Shown: positions 17,675 to 26,624 of the stretch, piece by piece | Layout: every line of letters begins with the position of its first letter | Numbering within the stretch: the first letter of the stretch is position 1 | Origin: Rubellimicrobium arenae | GTDB lineage: Bacteria > Pseudomonadota > Alphaproteobacteria > Rhodobacterales > Rhodobacteraceae | Assembly (NCBI RefSeq): GCF_017916275.1 | Contig: NZ_JAFMST010000005.1 | Span: forward strand, 124,001-188,000 | Length of the DNA stretch: 64,000 nucleotides | Direction of reading: 5' to 3' | The notes under the pieces: model-generated | What the model was told of the DNA's origin: nothing | Databases searched by the model: none | The model's input: only the letters and a program-made list of their open reading frames with translations | Position numbers and translations under genes: made by a program

Positions 17675-18790
17675 TCAGTGGGCGGCGGGATCGAAGCAGA
17701 ACAGTTGCGTCCGGATCGATGGCGGCGCGCTGGGCTTGAACCAGAAGGTGTCCTGGATATGGCTCGCGGTGACATAGATGCGCCCGTCCGGCCCTTCGGA
17801 GAAGGTGTCGGGCCAGCGAAGCCGCCGGTCGGTCAGGACAGGCTCGACCCGGTCGCCGGCCAATCGGGTGATGCCGTTGTCGGACGGCGAGGTCAGGTAG
17901 AGCACGCCCGCCTTGCTCATCCACAATCCGTCCGCGACATGGGTCGTGGCGATGGTCCGGACCTTGGCGGCGCGCTCGTCCTCGCCGATCTCGGGCCGAA
18001 GGAGATCGGTGTCGATGGCGTAAAGCGTCCGTCCGGTGAGCGCCTGCCAGTAGAGCGTCCGCCCATCGAGCGAGAGGGCGATGCCATCGGCCGAGAACAT
18101 CGGCTGGCGTCCGTCCGGCCGTGTCAGGGGCTTGCCGTCCACGGTGACGGTGACGGACGGGTCAATCTGCGTCGAAGGATGCCCGTCGAGGGCGCGGAAC
18201 CCTTCGCCGCTCTCGAGGTCGATGACGATGATGGCGCCGCGCGTCCCGCTGTCGGTGATGTAGCCGGTCTTGCCGTCGGGCGAGAAGCGGATGTCGTTGA
18301 GATAGGTGCCCTGCAGCGCCACATCCTGGGCCACGGGAATGACCTTGGTGACGCTGTTGGTCGAAAGGTCCACCCGCACCAGCTTGGGCGCGCCCTCCAG
18401 GATCTTCTCGTTCCCCGGGGCGCCGGGATCCAGGACCCAGAGATGGCCATGGCCGTCCGGCACGACGGACTGCACGCAGACGAAATACTCCTGCACCGGC
18501 ATTTCGCTGGCCTTGGCGTTGCGCCAGCTGTTCCATCGTTCGTCCGGGTAGGGGCGCAGGGTGCCGTCGGCCAGCACCTCGGCCACCGAGATCGGGGCGT
18601 CGTCCGTCCAGCGCGGGAAGTTGACAAAGCGCCGCCCGTCCTCGGTCACCGCGACGCCGGTCACCTGATGGTCGAACTCCGCCACCAGGGTCAGCGGCCC
18701 GCTCGTCTGCGACAGATGCCGCGCGATGGCCGCCGCGCCCACGACGCCGGCCACGCCCATACCGGCCTGTATGATCTGGCGTTTGTTCAT
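17675..18790 (-). CDS. Exported beta-propeller protein of the yellow/major royal jelly family
   Basis: 371 residues from ATG 18790, chosen because GGGAGG lies just upstream. The N-terminus (NKRQIIQAGMGVAGVVGAAA) is a signal or membrane anchor. The body contains FVNFPRW, LWVLDPGAPG, VALQGTYLNDIRFSPDGKTG, YITDSGTRGAIIVIDLESGE and FSADGIALSLDGRTLYWQ, the pattern of bacterial yellow/royal-jelly (L-dopachrome tautomerase-related) propellers, distantly related to SMP-30 lactonases. A bacterial function is not established. It is the first gene of a close minus-strand run with the catalase (21 bp gap) and the molybdenum oxidase, which suggests a shared aromatic or aldehyde substrate. Confidence 0.85.
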   Translation of the reverse strand: MNKRQIIQAGMGVAGVVGAAAIARHLSQTSGPLTLVAEFDHQVTGVAVTEDGRRFVNFPRWTDDAPISVAEVLADGTLRPYPDERWNSWRNAKASEMPVQEYFVCVQSVVPDGHGHLWVLDPGAPGNEKILEGAPKLVRVDLSTNSVTKVIPVAQDVALQGTYLNDIRFSPDGKTGYITDSGTRGAIIVIDLESGEGFRALDGHPSTQIDPSVTVTVDGKPLTRPDGRQPMFSADGIALSLDGRTLYWQALTGRTLYAIDTDLLRPEIGEDERAAKVRTIATTHVADGLWMSKAGVLYLTSPSDNGITRLAGDRVEPVLTDRRLRWPDTFSEGPDGRIYVTASHIQDTFWFKPSAPPSIRTQLFCFDPAAH

Positions 18791-19123
18791 CTTGGATCCC
18801 TCCCGGGATAGTCTGCAATGGCGCGCCCGCTCCGTAGGGAGGAGGCGCCGGGCCTTGGCGCCGATCCGGCGCGTTCGCGGGAAGACGTGTCTCGGGGCAT
18901 TGCGGTTCCCCGCGGCGAAGCGATCCGTCGGGCGCCAGGTGCCGGGGCTTGGCGCCGGATCACGGGCCACCAGCCGGAAGGCTCCCCTTCTGCCGGGCCT
19001 GACGCGGAACCTGACGGCCAGGGCGAAGGGGCCCATGAAAGGTCCCGGGCCTGCGACGCGTCCGGCGCAGGCTGCCGCAGCCTGTCCGGGAGCGACAGAG
19101 GTCAGGGCGGCGTGGACATGGCG
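18791..19123. other. Intergenic region, probable promoter of the catalase/molybdenum-oxidase run
   Basis: 333 bp between the glucoamylase end and the yellow-family gene. Very GC-rich, with repeated GGCGCC palindromes (for example 18843-18848 and 18856-18861). No gene or clear terminator was identified. Confidence 0.4.
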
Positions 19124-21442
19124 TCAAAGAAAGCGGACGCGGTGGTCGACCCCGTCCCAGCCGTCCGGCCCCTGCCGCGTGAAGACGATCTCGCGCCCCG
19201 GCTCCGAATGGATCGTCAGGCCATGCAGTCCGAAGGCGCCCGGCTCGGCCTGACGGTCGAAGGCGGTCCGCCAGTCGTCGAAGCTGAAATGCAGCAGGAA
19301 GGGGGCCGTGTCCTCGATCCGAAGGGCCGCGCCCACTGGCACGGTCCTGGCCGGCGTCTCCGGTCGCCAGGACCGGAGGTGCGATCGCGGCGGCATTTGG
19401 CCATACCGGGCGAGCACGCTGTCCAGGATCTCGACGGGGCGGCCCGTCATCGTCGCCGCCACAAGGCGCAGGAATTCCGAATGCGCCCAGACGAGCGGCA
19501 TGGCGCCTCCCGTGGGTCGCCCCGGAGCCAGCGGGCGGCCCGGGATGGGCGGGCCGTCCCAGACCTGCTCGGGGATCAGGCCGCCCGGTCCCGTCATCGC
19601 GGCCATCGTCCCGAGCCAGGGTTGCGGATCCTCGCCGGACTGGAGCGCGTAATGCCCGCGTTCCCCGGTCAGGAGGGGCCAGCCGCGCCCCCGGCCCGTC
19701 CCGTCGAAGGGCGATCCGTCGTCATGCTCGCCGTAGCCATCCTCGTTGTAGCGGCGGTAGGTCCGGCCGAAGGGCGTGTCGATCCCGAGGACCCCCTCGC
19801 AGACGCGGAGCGTGTCGCGGATCCTCGGGTCGTGCGGGCTCCGCAGGCCGAACCGGCAGAGCGCCAGGAAGTCCATCGCCACGACCTCCGTCGCCGGCAC
19901 TTGGAGGCCCCCGCGATTCTGGATCGGCAGCAGCTGTTCCGCCAGCGGAGCGGTCGCGCGCGGAGCGATGCGGACGTAATGGCCGGGCACGGATGCCGCG
20001 CGGGCGAGCGTCCCGCCCTCGGCAAAGGTCCAATCCTCGATCCGGGTGTTCCAGTCGTCCGCGAGCGCCAGCGCAGCCTCGCGCTCGGGCCCCGACAGCC
20101 AGTCCGAGCCGGCCACGAGGGCGCAGACCACGACCGCCAGCGTGTAGGGGCTCAGCCCGGCATTCTCCTCCCAGCGGTCCTGCGGCGTCACGGGGCCATT
20201 CCGCACGATGTAGCCGACGGCGCGGCGCACCATCCGGGCGACCCGCGCCCGCACGCCCGGGTCGGCGCTGAGCGCCCCGGCGTCCTGGAGCTTGGCCGCA
20301 AGCAGGACGGGGAACGCCACCTCGTCGAGCTGCACGCCGCTCCAGTAGGCTCGGCCGTCGGGGTAGAAGTTCTGCGCCCAGCGCCCGTCGTCCTGCTGGG
20401 TCGCGGTGAGGTAGGCAAGCATCCGGCAGGCGTCCTCGGTCTGCCCGCTCGCCAGGAGGCCGAGGCCGGTGTTCACGGCGTCACGTGGCCAGACCAGGTG
20501 ATAGCCGCCCAGGTCGTCGCGGGAGTTGCCCCAGGGCACGCTGAGCGAGGCGACGATGGCACCCGGAAAGCTCCGGTCTTCGTGGGTCTTCAGGACCGCG
20601 GCCGAGCGGCGCCCCTGGTCCAGGAGGCCAGGGTCGAGGTTTCCCCAGGACAGCGGCCTCACGCGGGCCGCCCAATCGCTCCATCCCCGGATGGCTTCGG
20701 CGCGGATCGCGTCCATGCCGTCGGCCAGGCTCGATCGGGCCAGCGTCACCGCACCCTCGCGCGAGGCCGCGAAGGCCAGGGCCAGGGTTCCGGAGCCGGC
20801 GGCCAGCTCCCCCATGACGGCGACGTTGCCCGGGCCGGCCTTGCCCCAGTCCCAGGTCATCGCGCCGTTGCGATGGAAATCTTGCCAGCCGTCCGAGGTG
20901 CCGACATGGCCGGCGCTGGACCGGGTGAACCCGCCGTCCCCCGCCAGGCACAGCCACAACGGACCGCCGTTCGCGACCAGCTCGGACCCGGCCCAGGCCG
21001 TGTTCATGGTGCCGGTCGGCCCCAGGCGCGGGGCCAGCAGGGCGTAGAGCCGGCATCCCTCGCCCTCGAGCGCGTAGCGGATCAGGAGGCAATCACGCGA
21101 GGGGTCGGGCACGACCTCGAGGGTAAGCCTCCAGTCGGGACCCCCGTCGTGGACCACCGTCGGCAGGGGAATGTCCGGTGCGGGGGTGGACAGCGTGTAG
21201 CGGTTCGCCCGCTTGACCTCGGTCCAGCCAGCCGGACCCTGAACGATGAAGCCGAGGTCGCGGATCTGCGGATTCCCCGTCGAGGGCCAGTAGACCTCGT
21301 TCAGGATGCCGTAGCCCAGAGTGGCCCAGACGCGCCCCGGGCCGAGCGCCGTCACCACCAGATCCTTGGCCGAGGAGGTCCAGGTCGGCCCGACATCCGT
21401 CGGTCCGGAAGGCGCGTCCGGTCGCTCCGTGTCCCTTGTCAT
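19124..21442 (-). CDS. Glycoside hydrolase family 15 glucoamylase-type enzyme
   Basis: 772 residues. The C-terminal (alpha/alpha)6 catalytic domain shows YHLVWPRDAVNTGLGLLASG, FYPDGRAYWSGVQLDEVAFP, the general-acid region RWEENAGLSPYTLA and the second catalytic region MPLVWAHSEFLRLV. The N-terminal ~270 residues form the beta-sandwich domain normal in bacterial GH15 enzymes. It releases beta-D-glucose from ends of alpha-glucans or hydrolyses related glucosides. No signal peptide is apparent at the start (MTRDTERPDAPSG), so it is probably cytoplasmic and may act on glycogen, maltodextrin or trehalose. It is divergent from the glucose dehydrogenase gene. Confidence 0.92.
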   Translation of the reverse strand: MTRDTERPDAPSGPTDVGPTWTSSAKDLVVTALGPGRVWATLGYGILNEVYWPSTGNPQIRDLGFIVQGPAGWTEVKRANRYTLSTPAPDIPLPTVVHDGGPDWRLTLEVVPDPSRDCLLIRYALEGEGCRLYALLAPRLGPTGTMNTAWAGSELVANGGPLWLCLAGDGGFTRSSAGHVGTSDGWQDFHRNGAMTWDWGKAGPGNVAVMGELAAGSGTLALAFAASREGAVTLARSSLADGMDAIRAEAIRGWSDWAARVRPLSWGNLDPGLLDQGRRSAAVLKTHEDRSFPGAIVASLSVPWGNSRDDLGGYHLVWPRDAVNTGLGLLASGQTEDACRMLAYLTATQQDDGRWAQNFYPDGRAYWSGVQLDEVAFPVLLAAKLQDAGALSADPGVRARVARMVRRAVGYIVRNGPVTPQDRWEENAGLSPYTLAVVVCALVAGSDWLSGPEREAALALADDWNTRIEDWTFAEGGTLARAASVPGHYVRIAPRATAPLAEQLLPIQNRGGLQVPATEVVAMDFLALCRFGLRSPHDPRIRDTLRVCEGVLGIDTPFGRTYRRYNEDGYGEHDDGSPFDGTGRGRGWPLLTGERGHYALQSGEDPQPWLGTMAAMTGPGGLIPEQVWDGPPIPGRPLAPGRPTGGAMPLVWAHSEFLRLVAATMTGRPVEILDSVLARYGQMPPRSHLRSWRPETPARTVPVGAALRIEDTAPFLLHFSFDDWRTAFDRQAEPGAFGLHGLTIHSEPGREIVFTRQGPDGWDGVDHRVRFL

Positions 21443-21660
21443 CGTGCAAGCCCCTTGATCCCCGCGCAGGGACCATATTGTTCCGGCGGAGCAGGTCCCA
21501 GCCCCCTGACGCCGGACCGGTGCATCGTGCCGAGGCTACCCCAGACCTCGGGCACGCTTGGGGCGGTCTCTGATACCATGAATGCAGGGCTGCCATGCCG
21601 GAACATTGGTCCCTGCGCGTCGTTATGGCCCCCGACACACCGAAAGCTGAGGGCGGCGCG

Positions 21661-24087
21661 ATGGCATCTTCGAACCTGGGCCGGCGCAGGCCGGGCGTCT
21701 TGGCACGTGCACTTGCCGTGATCTTCCTGTTGATCGGGGTCGGCCTCTTCGTCGCGGGGGGATGGCTCATCAGCCTCGGCGGATCGCCCTACTACGCCAT
21801 CGCGGGCGTCGGCATCACCCTGACGGGGTTCCTGCTGTTCCGAGGCTCGCCTGCGGCTCTCTGGCTCTATGCCCTGGTCGTTCTCGGCACGCTCGCCTGG
21901 GCCGTGGCCGAGATCGGGCTGGACTGGTGGGCGCTGGTGCCCCGCGGCGACGTGATCTTCGTGCTCGGCGTCCTGCTCCTCCTGCCCTGGGTGACACGCG
22001 GCCTGGGGGGCAGCGCGTCCGCCCGACGGGGTGGCGGGCTCGCGCTGGCCGGGTCGCTGGTGGTGGCCGCGGTGGTCGGGATCGCCGCCATGATCGGCGA
22101 CGAGCATACGCGGCCCGGAGAGCTGGCCACCGCACGCGCGGACGTGCCGACGAACTACGGCGGCGTTCCCGACGACGACTGGTGGGCCTATGGCCGCTCC
22201 CTGCGCGGGGAGCGGTGGTCGCCGCTGGACCAGATCACGCCGGAGAACGTCCAGCAGCTGGACGTGGCCTGGACCTACCGGACGGGCGACATCGCCGGCC
22301 CGGACGATCCGGCCGAGACCACCTACGAGGTGACGCCGCTCAAGGTGGGGAACACCGTCTATCTTTGCACGCCGCACAACTGGGTCATCGCACTGGACGC
22401 CGAGACCGGGGAGGAGCGCTGGCGCTACGACCCGGAGATCGAAGTGCGCGAGAACCTCCAGCACCTCACCTGCCGGGGCGTCGGCTATCATGACGCGACC
22501 CAGCCCGGCGCCGCGGCCGCGCCCGGCGGCGAGTGCCCGCAGCGGATCCTCGTGAGCACCAACGACTCCCGCCTGATGGCGCTGGATGCGGCAACGGGCC
22601 AGCCCTGTCCCGGCTTTGGAGAGGGCGGAGCGGTCCATTTGGACCAGGAAAGCCCCGAGTTCCGGCCCGGCTGGTACCAGTTCACCTCGGCGCCGCTGGT
22701 GACGCGGCAGCTCATCATCCTGGGCGGGGCGGTCTACGACAACGCCGCCGTGACCATGCCATCCGGCGTGATCCGCGCCTTCGACGTCAACACCGGCGCC
22801 CTCGTGTGGAACTTCGATCCGGGCCGCCCCGACGATACCACGCCGCTGGCTCCGGGCGAACATTACGTCCCCTCGACGCCGAACAGCTGGGGCACCTCGA
22901 CGGCGGACGAGGATCTGGGCCTGGTCTATGTCCCCATGGGCATGGGCGCCGTGGACCAATGGGGCGGCAACCGGCCCGAGACGACCGAGCGCTTCGCGAC
23001 CAGCATCCTGGCGCTCGACCTGGCGACCGGGGCGCCGCGCTGGACCTACCAGGCGGTCCACCACGACCTTTGGGACATGGACCTCGGGGCGCAGCCGACG
23101 CTCGTGGACCTCGACATGCCGCAGGGCCGGGTGCCCGCGCTGGTGCAGCCCACCAAGACCGGCGACCTGTTCATCCTGGACCGTCGCACCGGCGAGCCCG
23201 TCCACCCCGCGCCCGAACGGCCCGTGCCGCAGGGCGCCGCCGAGGGGGACTGGACGTCGGAAACGCAGCCCTTCTCGACCGTGACGCTGCGGCCCGGCCT
23301 CGTGCGCGAAAAGGACATGTGGGGCTCGACCCTGTTCGACCAGCTCGCCTGCCGCATCCAGTTCCGCCAGATGCGCTACGAGGGTGACTACACGCCGCCT
23401 TCGGTGCAGGGCACGCTGGTCTATCCGGGCAACTTCGGGGTGTTCGACTGGGGTGGCGTGGCGGTGGACCCCGTGCGGCAGATCGCCTTCACCAATCCCG
23501 ACTACATGGCCTTCGTGGACCGGCTGGTCCCGCGCGAGAACCCGGCCTCGGACGCCCAGGTCGACAATCCGCAGAACCAGCCGACCGGCGGGTCGGACAT
23601 CCAGGGCTCGCACAGCGAGGACGGCCTGAACCCGAACGAGGGCGCCCCCTTCGCGGTCGCGCTGAATGCGTTCCTGTCACCCATCGGTCTGCCCTGCCAG
23701 GAGCCGCCCTGGGGCTATGTCGCCGGCGTGGACCTGGTGAGCGGCGATGTCGCCTACATGCGCCGCAACGGCACGATCCGGGACAACACGCCGCTTCCGC
23801 TTCCCTTCAAGATGGGGGTGCCGGCGCTGGGCGGCCCGATCACGACCCAGGGCGGCGTGGCCTTCCTGACCAGCACGCTCGACCAGTTCATCCGGGGCTA
23901 CGACGTGACCACCGGGGAAGAGCTGTGGCAGGCGCGCCTGCCGGCCGGCGGCCAGTCGACGCCGATGACCTACCGGTCGGCCGACAGCGGGCGGCAGTTC
24001 GTGGTGACCGTCGTCGGCGGGCACGGCTCGCTCGGCACCAACCTGGGCGATTACGTCATCGCCTACGCCCTGCCGGAGGAAGGCTGA
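21661..24087 (+). CDS. gcd: Membrane-bound PQQ-dependent glucose dehydrogenase
   Basis: 808 residues from ATG 21661, preferred over in-frame ATGs at 21595 and 21625 because GAGGG precedes it. The N-terminal ~145 residues hold about five hydrophobic segments that anchor the protein and bind ubiquinone. The periplasmic propeller begins at NYGGVPDDDWWAYGRSLRGE and includes WRYDPEI, FDVNTGALVWNFDPGRPDD, VHHDLWDMDLGAQPTLVDL and a C-terminal VTVVGGHG. It oxidises glucose to gluconolactone and feeds electrons to the respiratory chain. No PQQ synthesis genes are in the window. The length matches Gcd (about 800). Confidence 0.93.
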   Translation: MASSNLGRRRPGVLARALAVIFLLIGVGLFVAGGWLISLGGSPYYAIAGVGITLTGFLLFRGSPAALWLYALVVLGTLAWAVAEIGLDWWALVPRGDVIFVLGVLLLLPWVTRGLGGSASARRGGGLALAGSLVVAAVVGIAAMIGDEHTRPGELATARADVPTNYGGVPDDDWWAYGRSLRGERWSPLDQITPENVQQLDVAWTYRTGDIAGPDDPAETTYEVTPLKVGNTVYLCTPHNWVIALDAETGEERWRYDPEIEVRENLQHLTCRGVGYHDATQPGAAAAPGGECPQRILVSTNDSRLMALDAATGQPCPGFGEGGAVHLDQESPEFRPGWYQFTSAPLVTRQLIILGGAVYDNAAVTMPSGVIRAFDVNTGALVWNFDPGRPDDTTPLAPGEHYVPSTPNSWGTSTADEDLGLVYVPMGMGAVDQWGGNRPETTERFATSILALDLATGAPRWTYQAVHHDLWDMDLGAQPTLVDLDMPQGRVPALVQPTKTGDLFILDRRTGEPVHPAPERPVPQGAAEGDWTSETQPFSTVTLRPGLVREKDMWGSTLFDQLACRIQFRQMRYEGDYTPPSVQGTLVYPGNFGVFDWGGVAVDPVRQIAFTNPDYMAFVDRLVPRENPASDAQVDNPQNQPTGGSDIQGSHSEDGLNPNEGAPFAVALNAFLSPIGLPCQEPPWGYVAGVDLVSGDVAYMRRNGTIRDNTPLPLPFKMGVPALGGPITTQGGVAFLTSTLDQFIRGYDVTTGEELWQARLPAGGQSTPMTYRSADSGRQFVVTVVGGHGSLGTNLGDYVIAYALPEEG

Positions 24088-24093
24088 AACGGA

Positions 24094-24126
24094 CGGCGCG
24101 GCCCGGGGATCGCCTGGGCCGCGCCG
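24094..24126. terminator. Strong GC hairpin after gcd
   Basis: Perfect 11-bp stem CGGCGCGGCCC/GGGCCGCGCCG starting 7 bp after the gcd stop. It lies in the 98-bp gap between convergent genes and is followed by a second hairpin. No T-run. Confidence 0.6.
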
Positions 24127-24144
24127 CCGTCTGGAGAGCCTGCA

Positions 24145-24176
24145 GGGCAGGTCCGGGGGTCGTCCCGAACCTGCCC
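24145..24176. terminator. Second hairpin, facing the manganese catalase gene
   Basis: GGGCAGGT(24145-24152) pairs with ACCTGCCC (24169-24176), with an inner CGGG/CCCG extension. It sits 10 bp beyond the minus-strand catalase stop and probably ends that transcript. Confidence 0.55.
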
Positions 24177-24185
24177 TTCGCCTGC

Positions 24186-25067
24186 CTACTCGTGCGCCGA
24201 CTTGGGCACCGGCATCGCGGGCGTGCCATAGAGCCGCGGATCCACCTGACCCAGCTGTCCCATGTCGTCGGACATGGGCCTGGGCTCGGCCAGGTACTCG
24301 AACTCCCCCTTGCCGTCGGGCGTGGTGCCGGCGGCCCAGCGGCCCGCGCTGCTTTCCGTGCCGCCCGAGCAGTTCCAGAACTGATAGCTCACGCGCTGGT
24401 CCTCGAGCGACTGCGGGAACTTGGAGGGCACCGGCGTTTCCTCCAGCCCGTCGGCCTGCAGCTCCTCGATGGCGGCCAGCCACTGGTTCTGGTGCATGGT
24501 GTCGCGCGCGATCATGAACGCGAGCATCCGCTTCACGCCCTGGTCCTCGGTCAGGTTGTAGAGGCGCGACACCTGGAGGCGGCCCTGGCTTTCGGCCGTG
24601 ACGTTGAAGCGGAAGTCCGCGAGCAGGTTGCCGGAGGCGATCGTGTACTTGGCGTTCCAGGGATAGCCCATGCTGTCGGACGGCATGGCGCCCGATCCCG
24701 AGACGATGGCGTGCTGGGGGTTCATGCCGGCCAGGATCGCGTCCTCGACCCGCGCCCCGCCCATCACGGCGGCAATGGCCGAGTTCTTGGCCGCATCCTC
24801 CTGCGTCTCGACGGGCGAGGTTTCCAGCAGCCGCGCGATCATGGTGGCGAGCATCTCGACATGGGCGATCTCCTCGGTCCCGATGTCCATGATCATGTCC
24901 TTGTACTTGGCCGGGCCGCGGCAGTTCCAGCCCTGGAACAGGTAGGTCATCATGACGCTGATCTCGCCCCATTGCCCGCCCAGCGGCTCCTGGAGCATCT
25001 TGGCGAAGACGGGGTCGGGCCGTTCGGGCTTGGCGTCGAACTGGTATTGATTGGTGCGGAAGAACAT
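24186..25067 (-). CDS. Manganese (non-haem) catalase
   Basis: 293 residues from ATG 25067, set by ACAGGAG just upstream; a longer in-frame reading would add an unrelated arginine-rich leader. Dimanganese ligands are visible in GTEEIAHVEMLATMI (Glu and His) and RDTMHQNQWLAAIEEL, with further acidic residues in the four-helix bundle. It converts H2O2 to water and oxygen without haem. C-terminal residues (about 210-293) form the extended tail that wraps neighbouring subunits in this family. It is transcribed towards gcd and lies in a gene neighbourhood with a second, haem-type catalase relative. Confidence 0.93.
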   Translation of the reverse strand: MFFRTNQYQFDAKPERPDPVFAKMLQEPLGGQWGEISVMMTYLFQGWNCRGPAKYKDMIMDIGTEEIAHVEMLATMIARLLETSPVETQEDAAKNSAIAAVMGGARVEDAILAGMNPQHAIVSGSGAMPSDSMGYPWNAKYTIASGNLLADFRFNVTAESQGRLQVSRLYNLTEDQGVKRMLAFMIARDTMHQNQWLAAIEELQADGLEETPVPSKFPQSLEDQRVSYQFWNCSGGTESSAGRWAAGTTPDGKGEFEYLAEPRPMSDDMGQLGQVDPRLYGTPAMPVPKSAHE

Positions 25068-25309
25068 ATCCGGCTCCTGTTCAGGACAAGGCATTCGTGT
25101 CTGGCGCCTGCGCCAGCAATGACGATGCGGCCACCGATCGGAGCTGTCCTGACTCGCGGTCGGGGACATCGGCTCCGCGGCAACGGCGCCCTAACCCGGG
25201 GACGCGGCGATCGTTCCCGCCCGGCACGGGATCGCGCCCGAGGCCTCTTCCCGTCCGGGCAGGGCGGGGCTAGGCAGGGCCCCGTCATCCCGGCCCGGAG
25301 AAAGATGCC

Positions 25310-26437
25310 ATGCACATCGCCCCGTTCGACGTCGAGATCTGGATGAACGAGTGGGAAACCCGGTGCGAGCTCAACCTCGCCGAGACCTGCGTGGAGAGCC
25401 TCACCCTGGCGGAGCTCCTCGAACTGTCGGGACGAGGATCGGCCGATCTGGCCGACCTGCTTCCGCTCAAGATGACCTACGGGGCCATCGAGGGGTCGGA
25501 CCGCCTGCGCGACGCCGTGGCCGCCCTCTACGATCACCAGGACCGCGGGAACGTGCTCGTGACCCACGGCACCATCGGGGCCAACGCGCTCGTGCATCAG
25601 GCGCTGGTCGGGCCAGGGGACCGGGTCGTTGCCGTCGTGCCCACCTACCAGCAGCATTACTCGATCCCGCAAAGCCTCGGCGCCGATGTCAGGCTCCTGC
25701 ACCTGCGCGAGGAGAACGGCTACCTTCCCGACCTCGACGAGTTGCGGGCCCTGGTGACGTCCGGAACGCGGCTCATCGCGCTCACCAACCCGAACAACCC
25801 GACGGGCGCGCTGATCGACCGCCCCTTGCTCGAAGGGATCGCCGCGGTCGCGCGCGATGCCGGGGCCTGGGTCCTCTGCGACGAGGTTTATCGCGGCACC
25901 GATCAGGAGGGGGCTGGCCTGACCGCCTCCATGGCCGACATCTACGAACGGGGCATCAGCACCGGCGGGATGTCCAAGGCCTTCTCGCTCGCCGGTCTGC
26001 GGCTCGGCTGGATCGTCGGCCCGCGAAGCGTGACCGAGGCCGCGATGATCCACCGGGACTATAACACGATCTCAGTAGGTGTGCTCGACGACCACTTCGC
26101 CGCCCTGGCCCTGGAAAGCCGTGACCGCATCCTGGCCCGCAGCCAGGCAATCACCCGCAGCAACCTCGCCCATCTCTCGACCTGGGTCGAGCAGGAGCCC
26201 TTGATCTCCTGGGTGCGGCCCCGTTCGGGAACCACGGCGCTGCTCCGCTACGATCTGCCGATGTCGTCGCGCGACTTCTGCATTGGCCTGCTGCGCGAGA
26301 CGGGGGTGATGTTCACGCCGGGCTCCGCGCTGGGCATGGAAGGGCAGGTGCGGATCGGCTACGCGAACGGCCCCGAGGTGCTCCGGGCAGGGCTGGCGCG
26401 GGTGTCGGAGTTCCTGGCCCGTCGCGCGACGGCCTGA
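25310..26437 (+). CDS. PLP-dependent aminotransferase, class I/II
   Basis: 375 residues, fold type I. The pyridoxal-phosphate lysine is K223 in [16 protein letters not shown]. Other conserved sites are N163 in NPNNPTGA, D191 and Y194 in CDEVYRG, and an arginine in VRIGYANG near 342 that would bind substrate carboxylate. It transfers an amino group between an amino acid and a 2-oxo acid, or catalyses a related PLP reaction. It is monocistronic, with no pathway gene beside it, so the substrate is unknown. AGAAAGATGCC precedes the ATG. Confidence 0.88.
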   Translation: MHIAPFDVEIWMNEWETRCELNLAETCVESLTLAELLELSGRGSADLADLLPLKMTYGAIEGSDRLRDAVAALYDHQDRGNVLVTHGTIGANALVHQALVGPGDRVVAVVPTYQQHYSIPQSLGADVRLLHLREENGYLPDLDELRALVTSGTRLIALTNPNNPTGALIDRPLLEGIAAVARDAGAWVLCDEVYRGTDQEGAGLTASMADIYERGISTGGMSKAFSLAGLRLGWIVGPRSVTEAAMIHRDYNTISVGVLDDHFAALALESRDRILARSQAITRSNLAHLSTWVEQEPLISWVRPRSGTTALLRYDLPMSSRDFCIGLLRETGVMFTPGSALGMEGQVRIGYANGPEVLRAGLARVSEFLARRATA

Positions 26438-26624
26438 GGCCGATCGGGTTCTGCGCATCTCTCGTCCGGATGGGCGCGGCCCCGGATCGGAGTTCGTCGG
26501 GGCTCCCGGCCCGGCGTCGCGTTGCGCCTTTCGGCGCAGGGTTAAGCGTGCGTTCACCAGTTTGGGGCAGGATGTCCGGAAAGCGTTGCCGACACGGCGT
26601 CGCGACGATCTCCAAGGGACTTAC

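Noticed and set aside
18818-21721. 967-codon open frame on the plus strand
   Set aside because: It is antisense to the GH15 gene, whose catalytic motifs are clear. No recognisable domain.
24186-25169. Longer version of the manganese catalase gene
   Set aside because: The extra 34 residues are arginine-rich and unlike the family. ATG 25067 has a good ribosome site.
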